Below, in pieces: positions 25,362 through 33,900 of a DNA stretch of 48,556 nt. The DNA is taken from NCBI GenBank assembly GCA_964405335.1, contig CAYONP010000039.1, positions 1-48,556 of the forward strand, in the 5' to 3' direction. The stretch comes from CAYONP01 sp964405335. GTDB lineage: Bacteria > Armatimonadota > UBA10988. Each line of letters opens with the position of its first letter. Position 1 is the first letter of the stretch. The notes under the pieces are model-generated. The model saw only the letters and a program-made list of their open reading frames with translations. It did not search any database and was not told where the DNA came from. A program made the translations under genes and the position numbers.

Positions 25362-26770
25362 TGCTCGGTGCGGAAGCGCCGCTGCTTGCGCTGGTTGACC
25401 CGCCAGGCGTCGCGGTACTGGATCGCCTCGGGCCGGCCGAGCAGCCCGCCGAGGAACTGCTTGTAGGCCCGCACGCCCGGCTGGTCGAGCGGATTGACGC
25501 CAAGCAGCTTGCCCTCAATCACGGTGGCGAACTCGAAGAAGTAGATCAGCGCGCCGAGATGCCACTCGTCGAGCTTGCCCAGCCGCATGGTCATGCCCGG
25601 CCGGTTGTCGCTCGAATAGGCCAGGTCGGTCGCCTGGTAGGCCGCCCGGTTGACCTCGGCCAGCGACATGTGGCCGACGTAGGAGAGGTCATCGAGGTGG
25701 CCGGCGGTGACCTCGTCGTCGGCCGGGATATCGACCTCGGCGCGGCTTGGTTGGTCCATCACCAGGTTGCAGATCACCTTGTCGCGGATGCCCTCCTGGT
25801 GCTGCTGCCCGCGCGAGTGGAGCTCGCGGGTGCAGACGATGGTCAGCGGCGTGCGGCCCTGCTCGTCCTTGCCCAGGCTCTCGGCCGAGAGCTGGTCGAG
25901 CCAGAGGCCGAACGACTCGAGCTTGCAGTCCCACACCGCCAGCACCGAGATGTTGCGCGTGGCCCGATCGGCCCGTAGCGAGAGGTACTGCAGCCCGGCG
26001 TAGAGCCCGGCGGGGTTCTCGCGCAGGTCGGTCGCGCGGCAGCGCTCGCGCATCCAGGCGGCGCCCTCGAGCAGGGCGCGGATGTCGAGCCCCATCACCG
26101 CCGCCGGCAGCAGGCCGACGGGGGTCAGCACCGAGTAGCGCCCGCCGACATTCTCGGGCAGGTCGAAGATTCGCTCGTTCGGCACTTTCAGCTCGGCACA
26201 GACCGGGCGCACGCGGCCCGATTCGGGGTCGGTCGTCGCGGCCCAGCCGGTGACGTGGCAGCGCGCTCGGGCGAGCCGGAAGGCGACCGCGGTCTCGAGC
26301 GTTTCGCCCGACTTCGAGACCACGTGGACGGTCACCGGCTCGTCGCCGAGTCGCTCCAGCAGCTCGTCCACCGCGTCGTTGTCGATGCCGTTGCCGGCGA
26401 AGTAGATGCGCGGCCGGCCCCGCCGCCGCTCCGGGCTCAGTTCGTTGTGGTGGCTGTGGCAGAGCGCCTCGAAGAGCATCCGTGCGCCGAGGTACGAGCC
26501 GCCGATGCCGAGAATCAAGTGCGCGTCGGCGGCGGCGGCCAGCTCATCGGCCACGCGGGTCAGGCGGTCCAGCTCGCCGGCCATCCGCTCGGGCAGGTCG
26601 ATGAAGCCGAACTCGCGGTGCCGGCCGCCCGCGCGGTCGTGGGCTATCTGGCCGATCACCTGCTCGAACTCGGCCTGCAGCTCGTCGAGCTCCTCCTCCT
26701 CAAACCCATAGCGGCTGCCGATGTTGGCCGCCATCATGTTGCTGTAGTCGAGACTGAATGAGATCGGCAT
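25346..26770 (-). CDS. pgi: glucose-6-phosphate isomerase
   Basis: The product is 474 residues, converting glucose-6-phosphate and fructose-6-phosphate in the cytoplasm (glycolysis and gluconeogenesis). Signatures: LILGIGGSYLGARM (phosphate-binding start), HVVSKSGETLET, NVGGRYSVLTPVGLLP, the catalytic-region RELHSRGQQHQEG, and the C-terminal QPGVRAYKQFL lysine motif. Length is like the compact bacterial type. The ATG at 26770 is chosen because GGGGAG lies 7 nt before it. Confidence 0.95.
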   Translation of the reverse strand: MPISFSLDYSNMMAANIGSRYGFEEEELDELQAEFEQVIGQIAHDRAGGRHREFGFIDLPERMAGELDRLTRVADELAAAADAHLILGIGGSYLGARMLFEALCHSHHNELSPERRRGRPRIYFAGNGIDNDAVDELLERLGDEPVTVHVVSKSGETLETAVAFRLARARCHVTGWAATTDPESGRVRPVCAELKVPNERIFDLPENVGGRYSVLTPVGLLPAAVMGLDIRALLEGAAWMRERCRATDLRENPAGLYAGLQYLSLRADRATRNISVLAVWDCKLESFGLWLDQLSAESLGKDEQGRTPLTIVCTRELHSRGQQHQEGIRDKVICNLVMDQPSRAEVDIPADDEVTAGHLDDLSYVGHMSLAEVNRAAYQATDLAYSSDNRPGMTMRLGKLDEWHLGALIYFFEFATVIEGKLLGVNPLDQPGVRAYKQFLGGLLGRPEAIQYRDAWRVNQRKQRRFRTEHQSET

Positions 26771-26869
26771 CGCCGGGCTCCCCGGCAGGCGGATTGGCGC
26801 CCCGGCGCCGGGCTCCTTCGCGGGAGGGACCGCGACCGGCCTGGCGAATGCGACGGCGGAGGCGAGCCG

Positions 26870-27484
26870 GTGAACCTCTCGCTCGACGACTTCCTGGCCC
26901 AGCTCGGCAGCGCCAAACCGACGCCCGGCGGCGGCAGCGTCTCGGCGCTGACTGGCGCCCTCGCCGCCGCGCTGGGGGCGATGGTCTGCCACCTGACCAT
27001 CGGCAAGCCGCGCTATGCCGAGCACGAGGCGGCGATGCGCGCCGCGCTGGCCGAGCTCGAGCGGTTGCAGGCCGAGCTGACCCGGCTGATCGACGCCGAT
27101 ATCGCCGCCTACCAGCAGCTCGCCGCCGCCTATCGCCTGCCCAAGGAGCCGCCCGAACCGCGCGACACCGCCCTGCGCGAGGCGCTGAAGCCGGCGACCG
27201 AAGTGCCGCTGCGCATCGCCGAGGCCGCCGCCGAGGTGCTGGACTGCCTGCCACCGGTGGTCCGCCACGGCAGCAGCCTGGCCTGCAGCGACGCCGGCAT
27301 GGCCGCGCTGCTGGCCGTCACCGCGATCCGCTCGGCGGCGCTCAACGTCTGGATCAACCTGCGCGGCTACCCAGATGCCGGCGCCGCGGCCGACTATCGG
27401 CAGCGGCTGGTCGAGGCGCTCGGTGGACGAGCCGCGGCGGCCGACGAGCTCTACACCGAGGTGATCGAACGGATTGGAGCATGA
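26870..27484 (+). CDS. formiminotetrahydrofolate cyclodeaminase family protein
   Basis: A 204-residue helical protein starting at GTG 26870, after GGAGG at 26858-26862. The N-terminal LDDFLAQLGSAKPTPGGGSVSALTGALAAAL and MVCHLTIGK are the pattern of FTCD_C/FchA cyclodeaminases. These convert 5-formimino-THF to 5,10-methenyl-THF in histidine or purine catabolism. No other one-carbon gene is adjacent. Its stop overlaps the start of the CBM9-cyclophilin gene (ATGA), an unexpected partner because that protein is exported. Confidence 0.85.
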   Translation: MNLSLDDFLAQLGSAKPTPGGGSVSALTGALAAALGAMVCHLTIGKPRYAEHEAAMRAALAELERLQAELTRLIDADIAAYQQLAAAYRLPKEPPEPRDTALREALKPATEVPLRIAEAAAEVLDCLPPVVRHGSSLACSDAGMAALLAVTAIRSAALNVWINLRGYPDAGAAADYRQRLVEALGGRAAAADELYTEVIERIGA

Positions 27485-28719
27485 TGCGTAACCGCCTGCT
27501 CTGCCTGCTGCTGGCCGCGACCGCCGCGCCGGCGCAGCTCCCCTTGCGCGACGGCGACCTGACGCCGACGCCCGAGTACACCGTGGCCCGCGCCGGTGGG
27601 CCGATCACCATCGACGGCAAGCTCGACGAGCCGGCCTGGCAGGCGGCCGCCGAAGCGTCGTTGACCTACTGGTGGCCCGACCAGACCGGCCCCAAAGACG
27701 CGACCATCGTGCGGTTGCTGTGGGACGATGAGGCGCTCTACGCCGCATTCGACTGCGCCGACCAGGATATCGTCGCGACGCACGAGAATCGCGACGACCC
27801 GACCTATCGCGATGACTGCGTCGAGCTCTTCGTGTTGCCTTCGCCCGAGCGCTTTCCGAGCATCTACGTCGGCCTCGAGATGAGCGCCCGCGGCGTGCTG
27901 TACGACTACCTCTGCGTGCCGCCGCTGGCGTTCCTCAAGCGCTTCCAGCTCGATGGCTGCGAGGTGGCGGTGCAGCGCGCCGGCACGCTCAACCAGCGCG
28001 ACGATGTGGACGAGGGTTGGACGCTCGAGGTCCGCCTGCCCTGGATCAACGTCGAGGAGTTCGTCGAGCCGCCGCGCGCCGGCTGGTCGTTCCGGGCCAT
28101 GCTCAACCGCTGGAACGGAGTCGATCCCGACCGGGCGATGAGCCTGTGGAGCGACTCCGGCACCCGCGACCCATCGCCGCACAACGCCGCACGGTTCGGT
28201 CTGATGACCCTCGCCGGCGAAGCACCAGTCGCCGCCGCGCCCGAGTTCACCAACGTCGACAACCCGGTGGTCGTGCTTGAGACGAACCGCGGCACGGTCT
28301 ACCTCGAACTCTGGCCCGACGTGGCGCCGAAGCACTGCGCGAGCACCATCCGGCTGGTCGAGGAGGGGTTCTACGACGGGATCGCGTTCCACCGCGTGGT
28401 GCCCGACTTCGTGGTCCAGGCAGGCTGCCCGTTCACGCGCGAGCTGCCGCTCGACGATCCGCGCATCGGCACCGGCGGGCCGGGCTACGCCGTCGAGGCG
28501 GAGTTCAGTGACCGCCCACACCTGACCGGCACGTTGTCGATGGCCCGCACCGACGACCCGAACAGCGCCGGCAGCCAGTTCTTCATCTGCCTCGGCCGGC
28601 AGCAGAGCCTGGACGGCAAGTACAGCGTCTTCGGCCGCGTGCTGGGCGACGGCATGAGTATCGTCCGCCAGATCGTCGTCGGCGACCGGATTACCCGCGC
28701 GACGATGCTCCGGCGTTGA
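27481..28719 (+). CDS. secreted CBM9-like domain fused to a cyclophilin
   Basis: The product is 412 residues. After a signal peptide, residues about 35-245 match a CBM9-type beta-sandwich: ITIDGKLDEPAW, WDDEALYAAFDCAD, DDCVELFV and a LPW strand. Residues about 258-408 form a full cyclophilin domain with FHRVVPDF, GTGGPG and AGSQFFICL, so the catalytic Arg and Gln are present. A sugar-binding module joined to a prolyl isomerase is an unusual combination; it could bring folding activity to glycan-bound enzymes. It resembles the 10758-15025 cyclophilins but lies 13 kb away. It overlaps the convergent 28691 gene by 29 bp. Confidence 0.85.
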   Translation: MMRNRLLCLLLAATAAPAQLPLRDGDLTPTPEYTVARAGGPITIDGKLDEPAWQAAAEASLTYWWPDQTGPKDATIVRLLWDDEALYAAFDCADQDIVATHENRDDPTYRDDCVELFVLPSPERFPSIYVGLEMSARGVLYDYLCVPPLAFLKRFQLDGCEVAVQRAGTLNQRDDVDEGWTLEVRLPWINVEEFVEPPRAGWSFRAMLNRWNGVDPDRAMSLWSDSGTRDPSPHNAARFGLMTLAGEAPVAAAPEFTNVDNPVVVLETNRGTVYLELWPDVAPKHCASTIRLVEEGFYDGIAFHRVVPDFVVQAGCPFTRELPLDDPRIGTGGPGYAVEAEFSDRPHLTGTLSMARTDDPNSAGSQFFICLGRQQSLDGKYSVFGRVLGDGMSIVRQIVVGDRITRATMLRR

Positions 28720-29311
28720 CCACCTCGCGCGGCCGCAACGTGGCCATGTAGAGCCCGAAGGCGAGCGCGGCGAGGATGAAGCCCGCGGCAATCGGTCCCC
28801 GACCCGCCGGCGAAGCGGGCACGTCGCGGGCGACGCGGACGCGCCAGGCACGCGGCTTCAGCTCCGGCTGCGAGAGCTCGAGCTTGACCACCTTGAGCTC
28901 GTGGTCGCCGGCCTCCAGCGGTCGCAGCCACCAGCGGCAGACGATCTGCGTCTCTCTCCGCGCGGTCACCGTCGCCGCCGGGCCGGCCGGCTCGAGCACC
29001 TGGTCAATCCGCTGGCCACCGGGGCCGTAGACCCGCAGCTCGGGCCGCGCGGTCACCGTCGCGTCGCGGTCGCTCGGCGCGGTGACCGTGACCGCGAGCT
29101 CGAGCAGGTGGGTCACCGTCGGATCGAGGCCGGGCAGCGTGGTCCGCCAGGGCGGCGCGCCGGGCACCGGCGCCGCCAGCTCGTGCAGCAGTGTGCCCTG
29201 CTCAATCCAGGCGGTCCCGGCGCGCAGGCCGGAGACCAGCAGCACCATGCCGGCGGCGAAGGTCGCCAGCAGGCTGGGCCGCCACCAGACGCGCTCGGCC
29301 AGGGCGTTCAT
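28691..29311 (-). CDS. membrane protein with extracytoplasmic beta domain, unknown
   Basis: The product is 206 residues from an ATG at 29311 that overlaps the PHP gene stop (ATGA). A transmembrane helix near the N-terminus (about 13-32) and another near the C-terminus (about 168-190) flank a beta-rich domain of about 130 residues, probably outside the membrane. I cannot name a family. Its place after murC and the PHP gene with coupled starts suggests joint expression. Confidence 0.6.
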   Translation of the reverse strand: MNALAERVWWRPSLLATFAAGMVLLVSGLRAGTAWIEQGTLLHELAAPVPGAPPWRTTLPGLDPTVTHLLELAVTVTAPSDRDATVTARPELRVYGPGGQRIDQVLEPAGPAATVTARRETQIVCRWWLRPLEAGDHELKVVKLELSQPELKPRAWRVRVARDVPASPAGRGPIAAGFILAALAFGLYMATLRPREVVNAGASSRG

Positions 29312-30153
29312 CGCCACTTCTCCGCCGCCCGCTGCAGGCCGGCCAGCAGCTCGGTGGCCGGCGGCACGCCCGCCGGCAGATCGCCCAGGGCGATGTCGGG
29401 CTTGGCCAGGCCGTGATAGTCGCTGCCGCCGGTCACCACCAGGTCAAACTCCCGCGCCAGTCCGAGGTACTGCTCGACCATCATCGGGGTGTGCCGGCTG
29501 TAATAGACCTCAACACCGTCCAGCCCGAGCTCGCTCCAAGTGCGCAGGTTCTCGCGCAGCGCGGCGTCGCCGAGCCGCAGTTGGTACGGATGGGCCAGCA
29601 CCGCCGCGCCGCCGGCGCCGTGGACCAGCGCGATGCCCTCGGCCGGCGAGAGCCGCGGCCGGGGCACGTAGGCCGGGCTGCTGCGGCCCAGGTACCGCTC
29701 GAACGCCTCGGCCACCGTCGCGGCGGCGCCGCGGTCGACCAGCACGCGGGCCAGGTGCGGCCGGCCGATCTGCCCGCCGGCGGCCAGTGCTTCGACCCCC
29801 GCAAGGTCGATCGGCAGGCCCATCGCGGCCAGCCGCTCGACCATCCGCACGTTCCGCGTCGCGCGCCATTCCTGCACGCGCGCCAGCGCCTCGACCAGAG
29901 CCGGGCAGGATCGATCGATCAGGTAGCCGAGCAGGTGGAAGGTGCCGCCGGCAAAGTCGAGGCTCAGCTCGACGCCGACCAACAGCTCGAGACCGAGGGC
30001 GCCGGCCGCCGGCTCCGCCTGGTCATAGGCCGCGGTGGTGTCGTGGTCGGTGATGCTCAGGTGACGGATGCCGGCCTGCGCCGCCAGCCGCACCAGCGCC
30101 GCCGGCGGGTCGGAGCCGTCGGAGCAGGTGGTGTGGCAGTGCAGGTCGATCAT
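29308..30153 (-). CDS. PHP-domain phosphoesterase
   Basis: A 281-residue protein that begins MIDLHCHTTCSDGSDPPAAL. This is the HxH...SDG opening of PHP phosphoesterases, closest in layout to the YciV/RNase AM nucleoside-bisphosphate phosphatase group. Further metal ligands appear in SITDHDT, LAHPYQ and GGSDYHG. It should act in the cytoplasm on 3',5'-bisphosphorylated nucleosides or RNA ends, although the substrate is inferred. Its ATG overlaps the murC stop. Confidence 0.85.
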   Translation of the reverse strand: MIDLHCHTTCSDGSDPPAALVRLAAQAGIRHLSITDHDTTAAYDQAEPAAGALGLELLVGVELSLDFAGGTFHLLGYLIDRSCPALVEALARVQEWRATRNVRMVERLAAMGLPIDLAGVEALAAGGQIGRPHLARVLVDRGAAATVAEAFERYLGRSSPAYVPRPRLSPAEGIALVHGAGGAAVLAHPYQLRLGDAALRENLRTWSELGLDGVEVYYSRHTPMMVEQYLGLAREFDLVVTGGSDYHGLAKPDIALGDLPAGVPPATELLAGLQRAAEKWR

Positions 30154-31526
30154 GCGCCCAGCTCGGCGGCCAGCCGGTGGGCCAGTTGAGTGATCGTCCC
30201 CGCGCCCATGAGCAGCCAGACTTGTTCGCCGGCGGTCTCGGCGAGCAGCCACTCGCCGGCGGCGGCCTGGCTCTCCAGGGCCTCGGCGCCGCCGGCGACC
30301 GCGGCCAGCCGGCCCGCGTCAACGCCGCTGGTGTCGGTCTCGCGGGCCTGATAGATGGGCACGATGCGAGCTTCGTCAGCCAGGTCGAAGGCGCCTGCGT
30401 AGTCGGCCAGCAGCGCCCGCGTGCGGGCATACTGGTGCGGCTCGTAGATCACCCGCAGCCGGGCCGCCGGGTGCGCCGCGCGCACCGCCGCGATGGTCGC
30501 CCGCACCTCGCTGGGGTGATGCGCATAGTCGTCGATGATGGTCACTCCGCCGCGCCGCCCGACCACCTCGAGCCGTCGCTCGGCGCCGCGATAGGCGCGC
30601 AGCAGCTCGGCCGCCTCGGCCGGCGGCACGCCCACCGCCGCGGCGACGGCGATGGCCGCCGTGGCGTTGAGCGCATTGTGCCTGCCGACCAACGGCGCGG
30701 TGACCCGCAGCCGCTCACCGGCGGGGCAGGTGAGTTGGAAGGCGATGCCGTCGGGCGCGGCGGCGAACTCGGACACCCGCCAGTCGGCGCCGTCGGCGAA
30801 GCCGTAGGTCTGCACCGGCGCCGCGGCACTCGAGGCCAGGGCCGCCGCCGGCGGCGAGTCGGCGCCGAGCAGGACGAGTCCGTCGCGGTGCGTCTGGTCG
30901 ACGAACTGCTCGAAGGTGGCGGTCAGGTCGGCGAGGTCGGCGTAGATGTCGGGATGGTCGTGCTCGAGGTTGAGCACTACGGCGATGCGCGGCCGCAGCG
31001 CGAGCAGCGCGCGGTCGTACTCATCAGCCTCGACGACAACCCAATCGCTCGCGCCGACCCGCGCGTTCGTGCCGTAGTTGGCCAGATTGGTGCCGATCAG
31101 AAAGGTCGGATCGACGCCGGCTTCGGTCAGGAGCACCGCGGTCAGCGCGCAGGTGGTGGTCTTGCCGTGCGTGCCGGAAATCGCGATGCCGCGCAGCGGG
31201 TTGACCACCTCACCGAGCACCGCGTCGCGCTTGAGCACCGGCACCCCGCGCGCCCGCGCGGCGACCACCTCAGGGTTGTCGTCGCGGATCGCCGACGACC
31301 GGGCGACCAGGTCGAGCCGCGCGGGCAGGTTCCCGGCCGCGTGGCCGATGTGGACCGGGATGCCCTCGGCGGCCAGGGCGCGGGTGTAGTCGCCGGCCTG
31401 CATGTCCGAGCCGGTGACGGTGCAGCCCTGGCGGGCCAGCAGGCGCGCGATGGCGCTCATCATCACCCCGCCGATGCCGACGATGTGCACCGCGCCGCCG
31501 GGCGGCAAGCTGGCCGACACGCTCAT
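30150..31526 (-). CDS. murC: UDP-N-acetylmuramate--L-alanine ligase
   Basis: The product is 458 residues, cytoplasmic, adding L-Ala to UDP-MurNAc in peptidoglycan synthesis with ATP. Signatures: VGIGGVMMSAIARLL (UDP-binding start), SGTHGKTTTCALTA (P-loop), VEADEYDRA, and the LEHDHPDIY metal region. The ATG at 31526 is chosen because a strong promoter ends 10 nt before it; an upstream ATG at 31565 would lie inside the promoter. No ribosome site precedes it at useful distance. Other mur genes are absent here. Confidence 0.95.
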   Translation of the reverse strand: MSVSASLPPGGAVHIVGIGGVMMSAIARLLARQGCTVTGSDMQAGDYTRALAAEGIPVHIGHAAGNLPARLDLVARSSAIRDDNPEVVAARARGVPVLKRDAVLGEVVNPLRGIAISGTHGKTTTCALTAVLLTEAGVDPTFLIGTNLANYGTNARVGASDWVVVEADEYDRALLALRPRIAVVLNLEHDHPDIYADLADLTATFEQFVDQTHRDGLVLLGADSPPAAALASSAAAPVQTYGFADGADWRVSEFAAAPDGIAFQLTCPAGERLRVTAPLVGRHNALNATAAIAVAAAVGVPPAEAAELLRAYRGAERRLEVVGRRGGVTIIDDYAHHPSEVRATIAAVRAAHPAARLRVIYEPHQYARTRALLADYAGAFDLADEARIVPIYQARETDTSGVDAGRLAAVAGGAEALESQAAAGEWLLAETAGEQVWLLMGAGTITQLAHRLAAELGA

Positions 31527-31536
31527 CTCCGGCTCG

Positions 31537-31565
31537 ATGTTACCGCCGTCGACTGCCGGCGGCAA
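31537..31565 (-). promoter_or_regulatory. sigma-70 promoter for murC operon
   Basis: TTGCCG (31565-31560), a 17-nt spacer, then TAACAT (31542-31537) on the minus strand. The start of transcription should fall near 31530, only about 4 nt before the murC ATG. Confidence 0.65.
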
Positions 31566-31603
31566 GGGGAGGATCGCCGGCCCGGCGCGCGGAACGGCCG
31601 CGC

Positions 31604-32581
31604 ATGGCCACCCTCGTCGCCGGTCTGCTCGTGCTCGCCGCGCCCGCCGGGCTCGAGCGCTCGTACTGGCTCCACGCCTCGCTCGGCCGGCACCTGCAGC
31701 GCGGCTACTGGGGACCGGACTTTCCCGCCGATGAGCCGCCCTCGCGCGACGAGATCGCCGCCGCCGCCGCGCTCCTGGCTGGGCACTACCAGGCCAACCG
31801 GCTGTACCTCATTGTCCATCGCGAGATGATCGACGCGCAGACCGCGCGCGTGCTGGCCGACTGGGCCGAGCTCTGCCCGGCCGGCGTCGAGCTGGTGCCG
31901 ACCTTTGTGCTGGCGATGTATGACGCAGCCGCGACGCCGGTCTGGCGGCCCGACGAGCTGGCCGACTTCGTCGCGGCGCTGCCCGCAAGGTATGCGCGGC
32001 TCGCCGTCTACGACGTCTTTCCGAATCGGCCGCAGCCGGCGATCGAAGCGCTACGGGCGCGCGCTGAGCTCTTCCGCGTCGGCCTGCAGCCGGGCGAGGC
32101 GCCCCGCGACGGGGTCACCGCCGCGGTGCAGGACACCTGGAGCGCCTTCTGCCATGGCAAGTTGCTCGCCGACTGGCGCGCCGCCGGCGCGGTGACGCTG
32201 CGCGGGTGGGTGGGCGAGCGCAACGCCGGCACGCTGCCGGTCGCCTGGGACCTGATTGCCGTCGCCTGGGACTACTCGGTCACCGAGCACGGCGAGTATC
32301 CCGGCTATGACGACGCCGCGCGCAACATGGCGCTGCCGGCCGGGCGCAATCGCCACGCCGCGCGGTTGATCCGCGAGACGGCCCGGCCCGAGGTGCTGGG
32401 TGGCTTCAGCAGCGACCTGTTCATCCTCGAGGTCAACGCCCGGCACGCCAACCGCGACGGTCCGGACGAGTCGTTGTACGCCTGCCTGCGGCGTGGCGAG
32501 GTCTACGCCGGCTACTTCTCCGCGGCGCTGGAGGAGATCGCCGGGATCTACCGCGACCTGGCCGCCGGGCTCGAGCCGTAG
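31604..32581 (+). CDS. exported protein of unknown function, TIM-barrel-like
   Basis: The product is 325 residues from an ATG at 31604; the ribosome site is weak. A short hydrophobic signal (MATLVAGLLVLAAPAG) is followed by an alpha/beta sequence with strand ends such as LYLIVH, LVPTFV and LAVYDVF at regular spacing, as in a TIM barrel of the glycosidase type. Catalytic residues cannot be assigned. It lies upstream of a uronate-isomerase-like gene, so a sugar-related role is plausible but unproven. Confidence 0.55.
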   Translation: MATLVAGLLVLAAPAGLERSYWLHASLGRHLQRGYWGPDFPADEPPSRDEIAAAAALLAGHYQANRLYLIVHREMIDAQTARVLADWAELCPAGVELVPTFVLAMYDAAATPVWRPDELADFVAALPARYARLAVYDVFPNRPQPAIEALRARAELFRVGLQPGEAPRDGVTAAVQDTWSAFCHGKLLADWRAAGAVTLRGWVGERNAGTLPVAWDLIAVAWDYSVTEHGEYPGYDDAARNMALPAGRNRHAARLIRETARPEVLGGFSSDLFILEVNARHANRDGPDESLYACLRRGEVYAGYFSAALEEIAGIYRDLAAGLEP

Positions 32582-32630
32582 GCGGAGGATCGCGCCGGCC
32601 CGGCCGGAACGCAGCCGTGGGAGCGTGGCC

Positions 32631-33899
32631 GTGAGTGACCAGCGACTGACCACCGAGGCCGAGGTCCGCGCCGCCGTGGATGCGGCCGTCAGCGCGGCGC
32701 CGGTGTTCGACATCCACACCCATCTCTACGCCCCGGCTTTCGGCGAGCTGTTGCTCTATGGCATCGACGAGCTGCTGACCTATCACTACCTGATTGCCGA
32801 AGTCCACCGCGCCGACCTGACGCTGCGGCCGGAGCGCTTCTTCGCCCTGACCAAGCGCGAGCAGGCCGACCTCATCTGGCGCCGGCTGTTCGTCGAGCAT
32901 CTGCCGCTCAGCGAGGCCTGCCGCGGCGTGCTGACCGTGCTGCGGGGGCTCGGGGTCGAGCCGGGCGAAACGCTCGAGCCGGCGCGCGAGGCGGTTGCCG
33001 GCCTGTCGCCCGAGGCCTACATCGACCGCATCTTCGCCGCCGCCGGGGTGACCGGCGTGGTGATGACCAACGACCCGTTCGACCCGCTCGAACGGCCGGT
33101 CTGGGAGTCGGGCGCGGAGTTCGACCCGCGGTTCCATGCCGCGCTGCGGCTCGACCGCCTGCTGCTCGATTTCGGCCATGCCAAGTCGCGGCTGGAGAAG
33201 GACGGCTACCCGGTTTCCGAGGCGCTCGACGAGGCCACGCTGGCCTCCGTGCGGCGCTGGCTCGAGGCCTGGATCGAGAGGATGGACCCGCTCTATCTGG
33301 CGGTCAGTCTGCCGCCGGACTTCGCGCTGCCCGCGCCGACGGCGGCGGCGCGGCTGATCGAGCAGTGCGTGGTCCCGGTCTCACGCCAGCGCGGCGTGCC
33401 CTTCGCGGCCATGCCGGGCGTTCGGCGGCAGGTCAACCCGGCGCTCAGGCTCGCCGGCGACGGCGTGGCGCTGAGCGACCTGAGCTGGCTCGAGTACCTC
33501 TGCCGCACCTACCCCGACAACCGCTTTCTGGTCACCGTCCTGGCGCGCGAGAACCAGCACCAGCTCTGCGTCATCGCGCGCAAGTTCGCCAACCTGATGC
33601 CGTTTGGTTGCTGGTGGTTCGTCAACAACCCGAGCCTGATCGAAGAGATGACCCGCATGAGGTTCGAGCTGCTCGGCCTGCGCCACATCCCGCAGCACTC
33701 GGACTGCCGCGTGCTCGACCAACTGCTCTACAAGTGGGAGCACTTCCGGCCCATCCTGAGCCGGGTGATGGGCGACAAGCTGAGTGACTCCCTCGCGGCA
33801 GGCTGGCGGCCGACCGCCGGCGAGATCGAGCGCGATGTGCGGCGCCTGCTGGCCGGCAACTTCTGGGAGTTCATCGGGCGCGCCGCGCCGGGAGGATGA
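32631..33899 (+). CDS. uronate-isomerase-like amidohydrolase-fold protein
   Basis: The product is 422 residues. GTG 32631 is preferred since GGGAG lies 7 nt before it; a GTG at 32625 is too close. The opening FDIHTHLYAPAFG with GIDELLTYHYLIAE closely follows glucuronate (UxaC-type) isomerases, where HxH binds the metal. The family interconverts uronates and fructuronates or tagaturonates; the protein is somewhat shorter than typical UxaC (about 470), so the exact substrate is uncertain. It would suit the pectin-degrading genes elsewhere in the window. The methyltransferase starts 1 bp after its stop. Confidence 0.8.
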   Translation: MSDQRLTTEAEVRAAVDAAVSAAPVFDIHTHLYAPAFGELLLYGIDELLTYHYLIAEVHRADLTLRPERFFALTKREQADLIWRRLFVEHLPLSEACRGVLTVLRGLGVEPGETLEPAREAVAGLSPEAYIDRIFAAAGVTGVVMTNDPFDPLERPVWESGAEFDPRFHAALRLDRLLLDFGHAKSRLEKDGYPVSEALDEATLASVRRWLEAWIERMDPLYLAVSLPPDFALPAPTAAARLIEQCVVPVSRQRGVPFAAMPGVRRQVNPALRLAGDGVALSDLSWLEYLCRTYPDNRFLVTVLARENQHQLCVIARKFANLMPFGCWWFVNNPSLIEEMTRMRFELLGLRHIPQHSDCRVLDQLLYKWEHFRPILSRVMGDKLSDSLAAGWRPTAGEIERDVRRLLAGNFWEFIGRAAPGG

Positions 33900-33900
33900 C

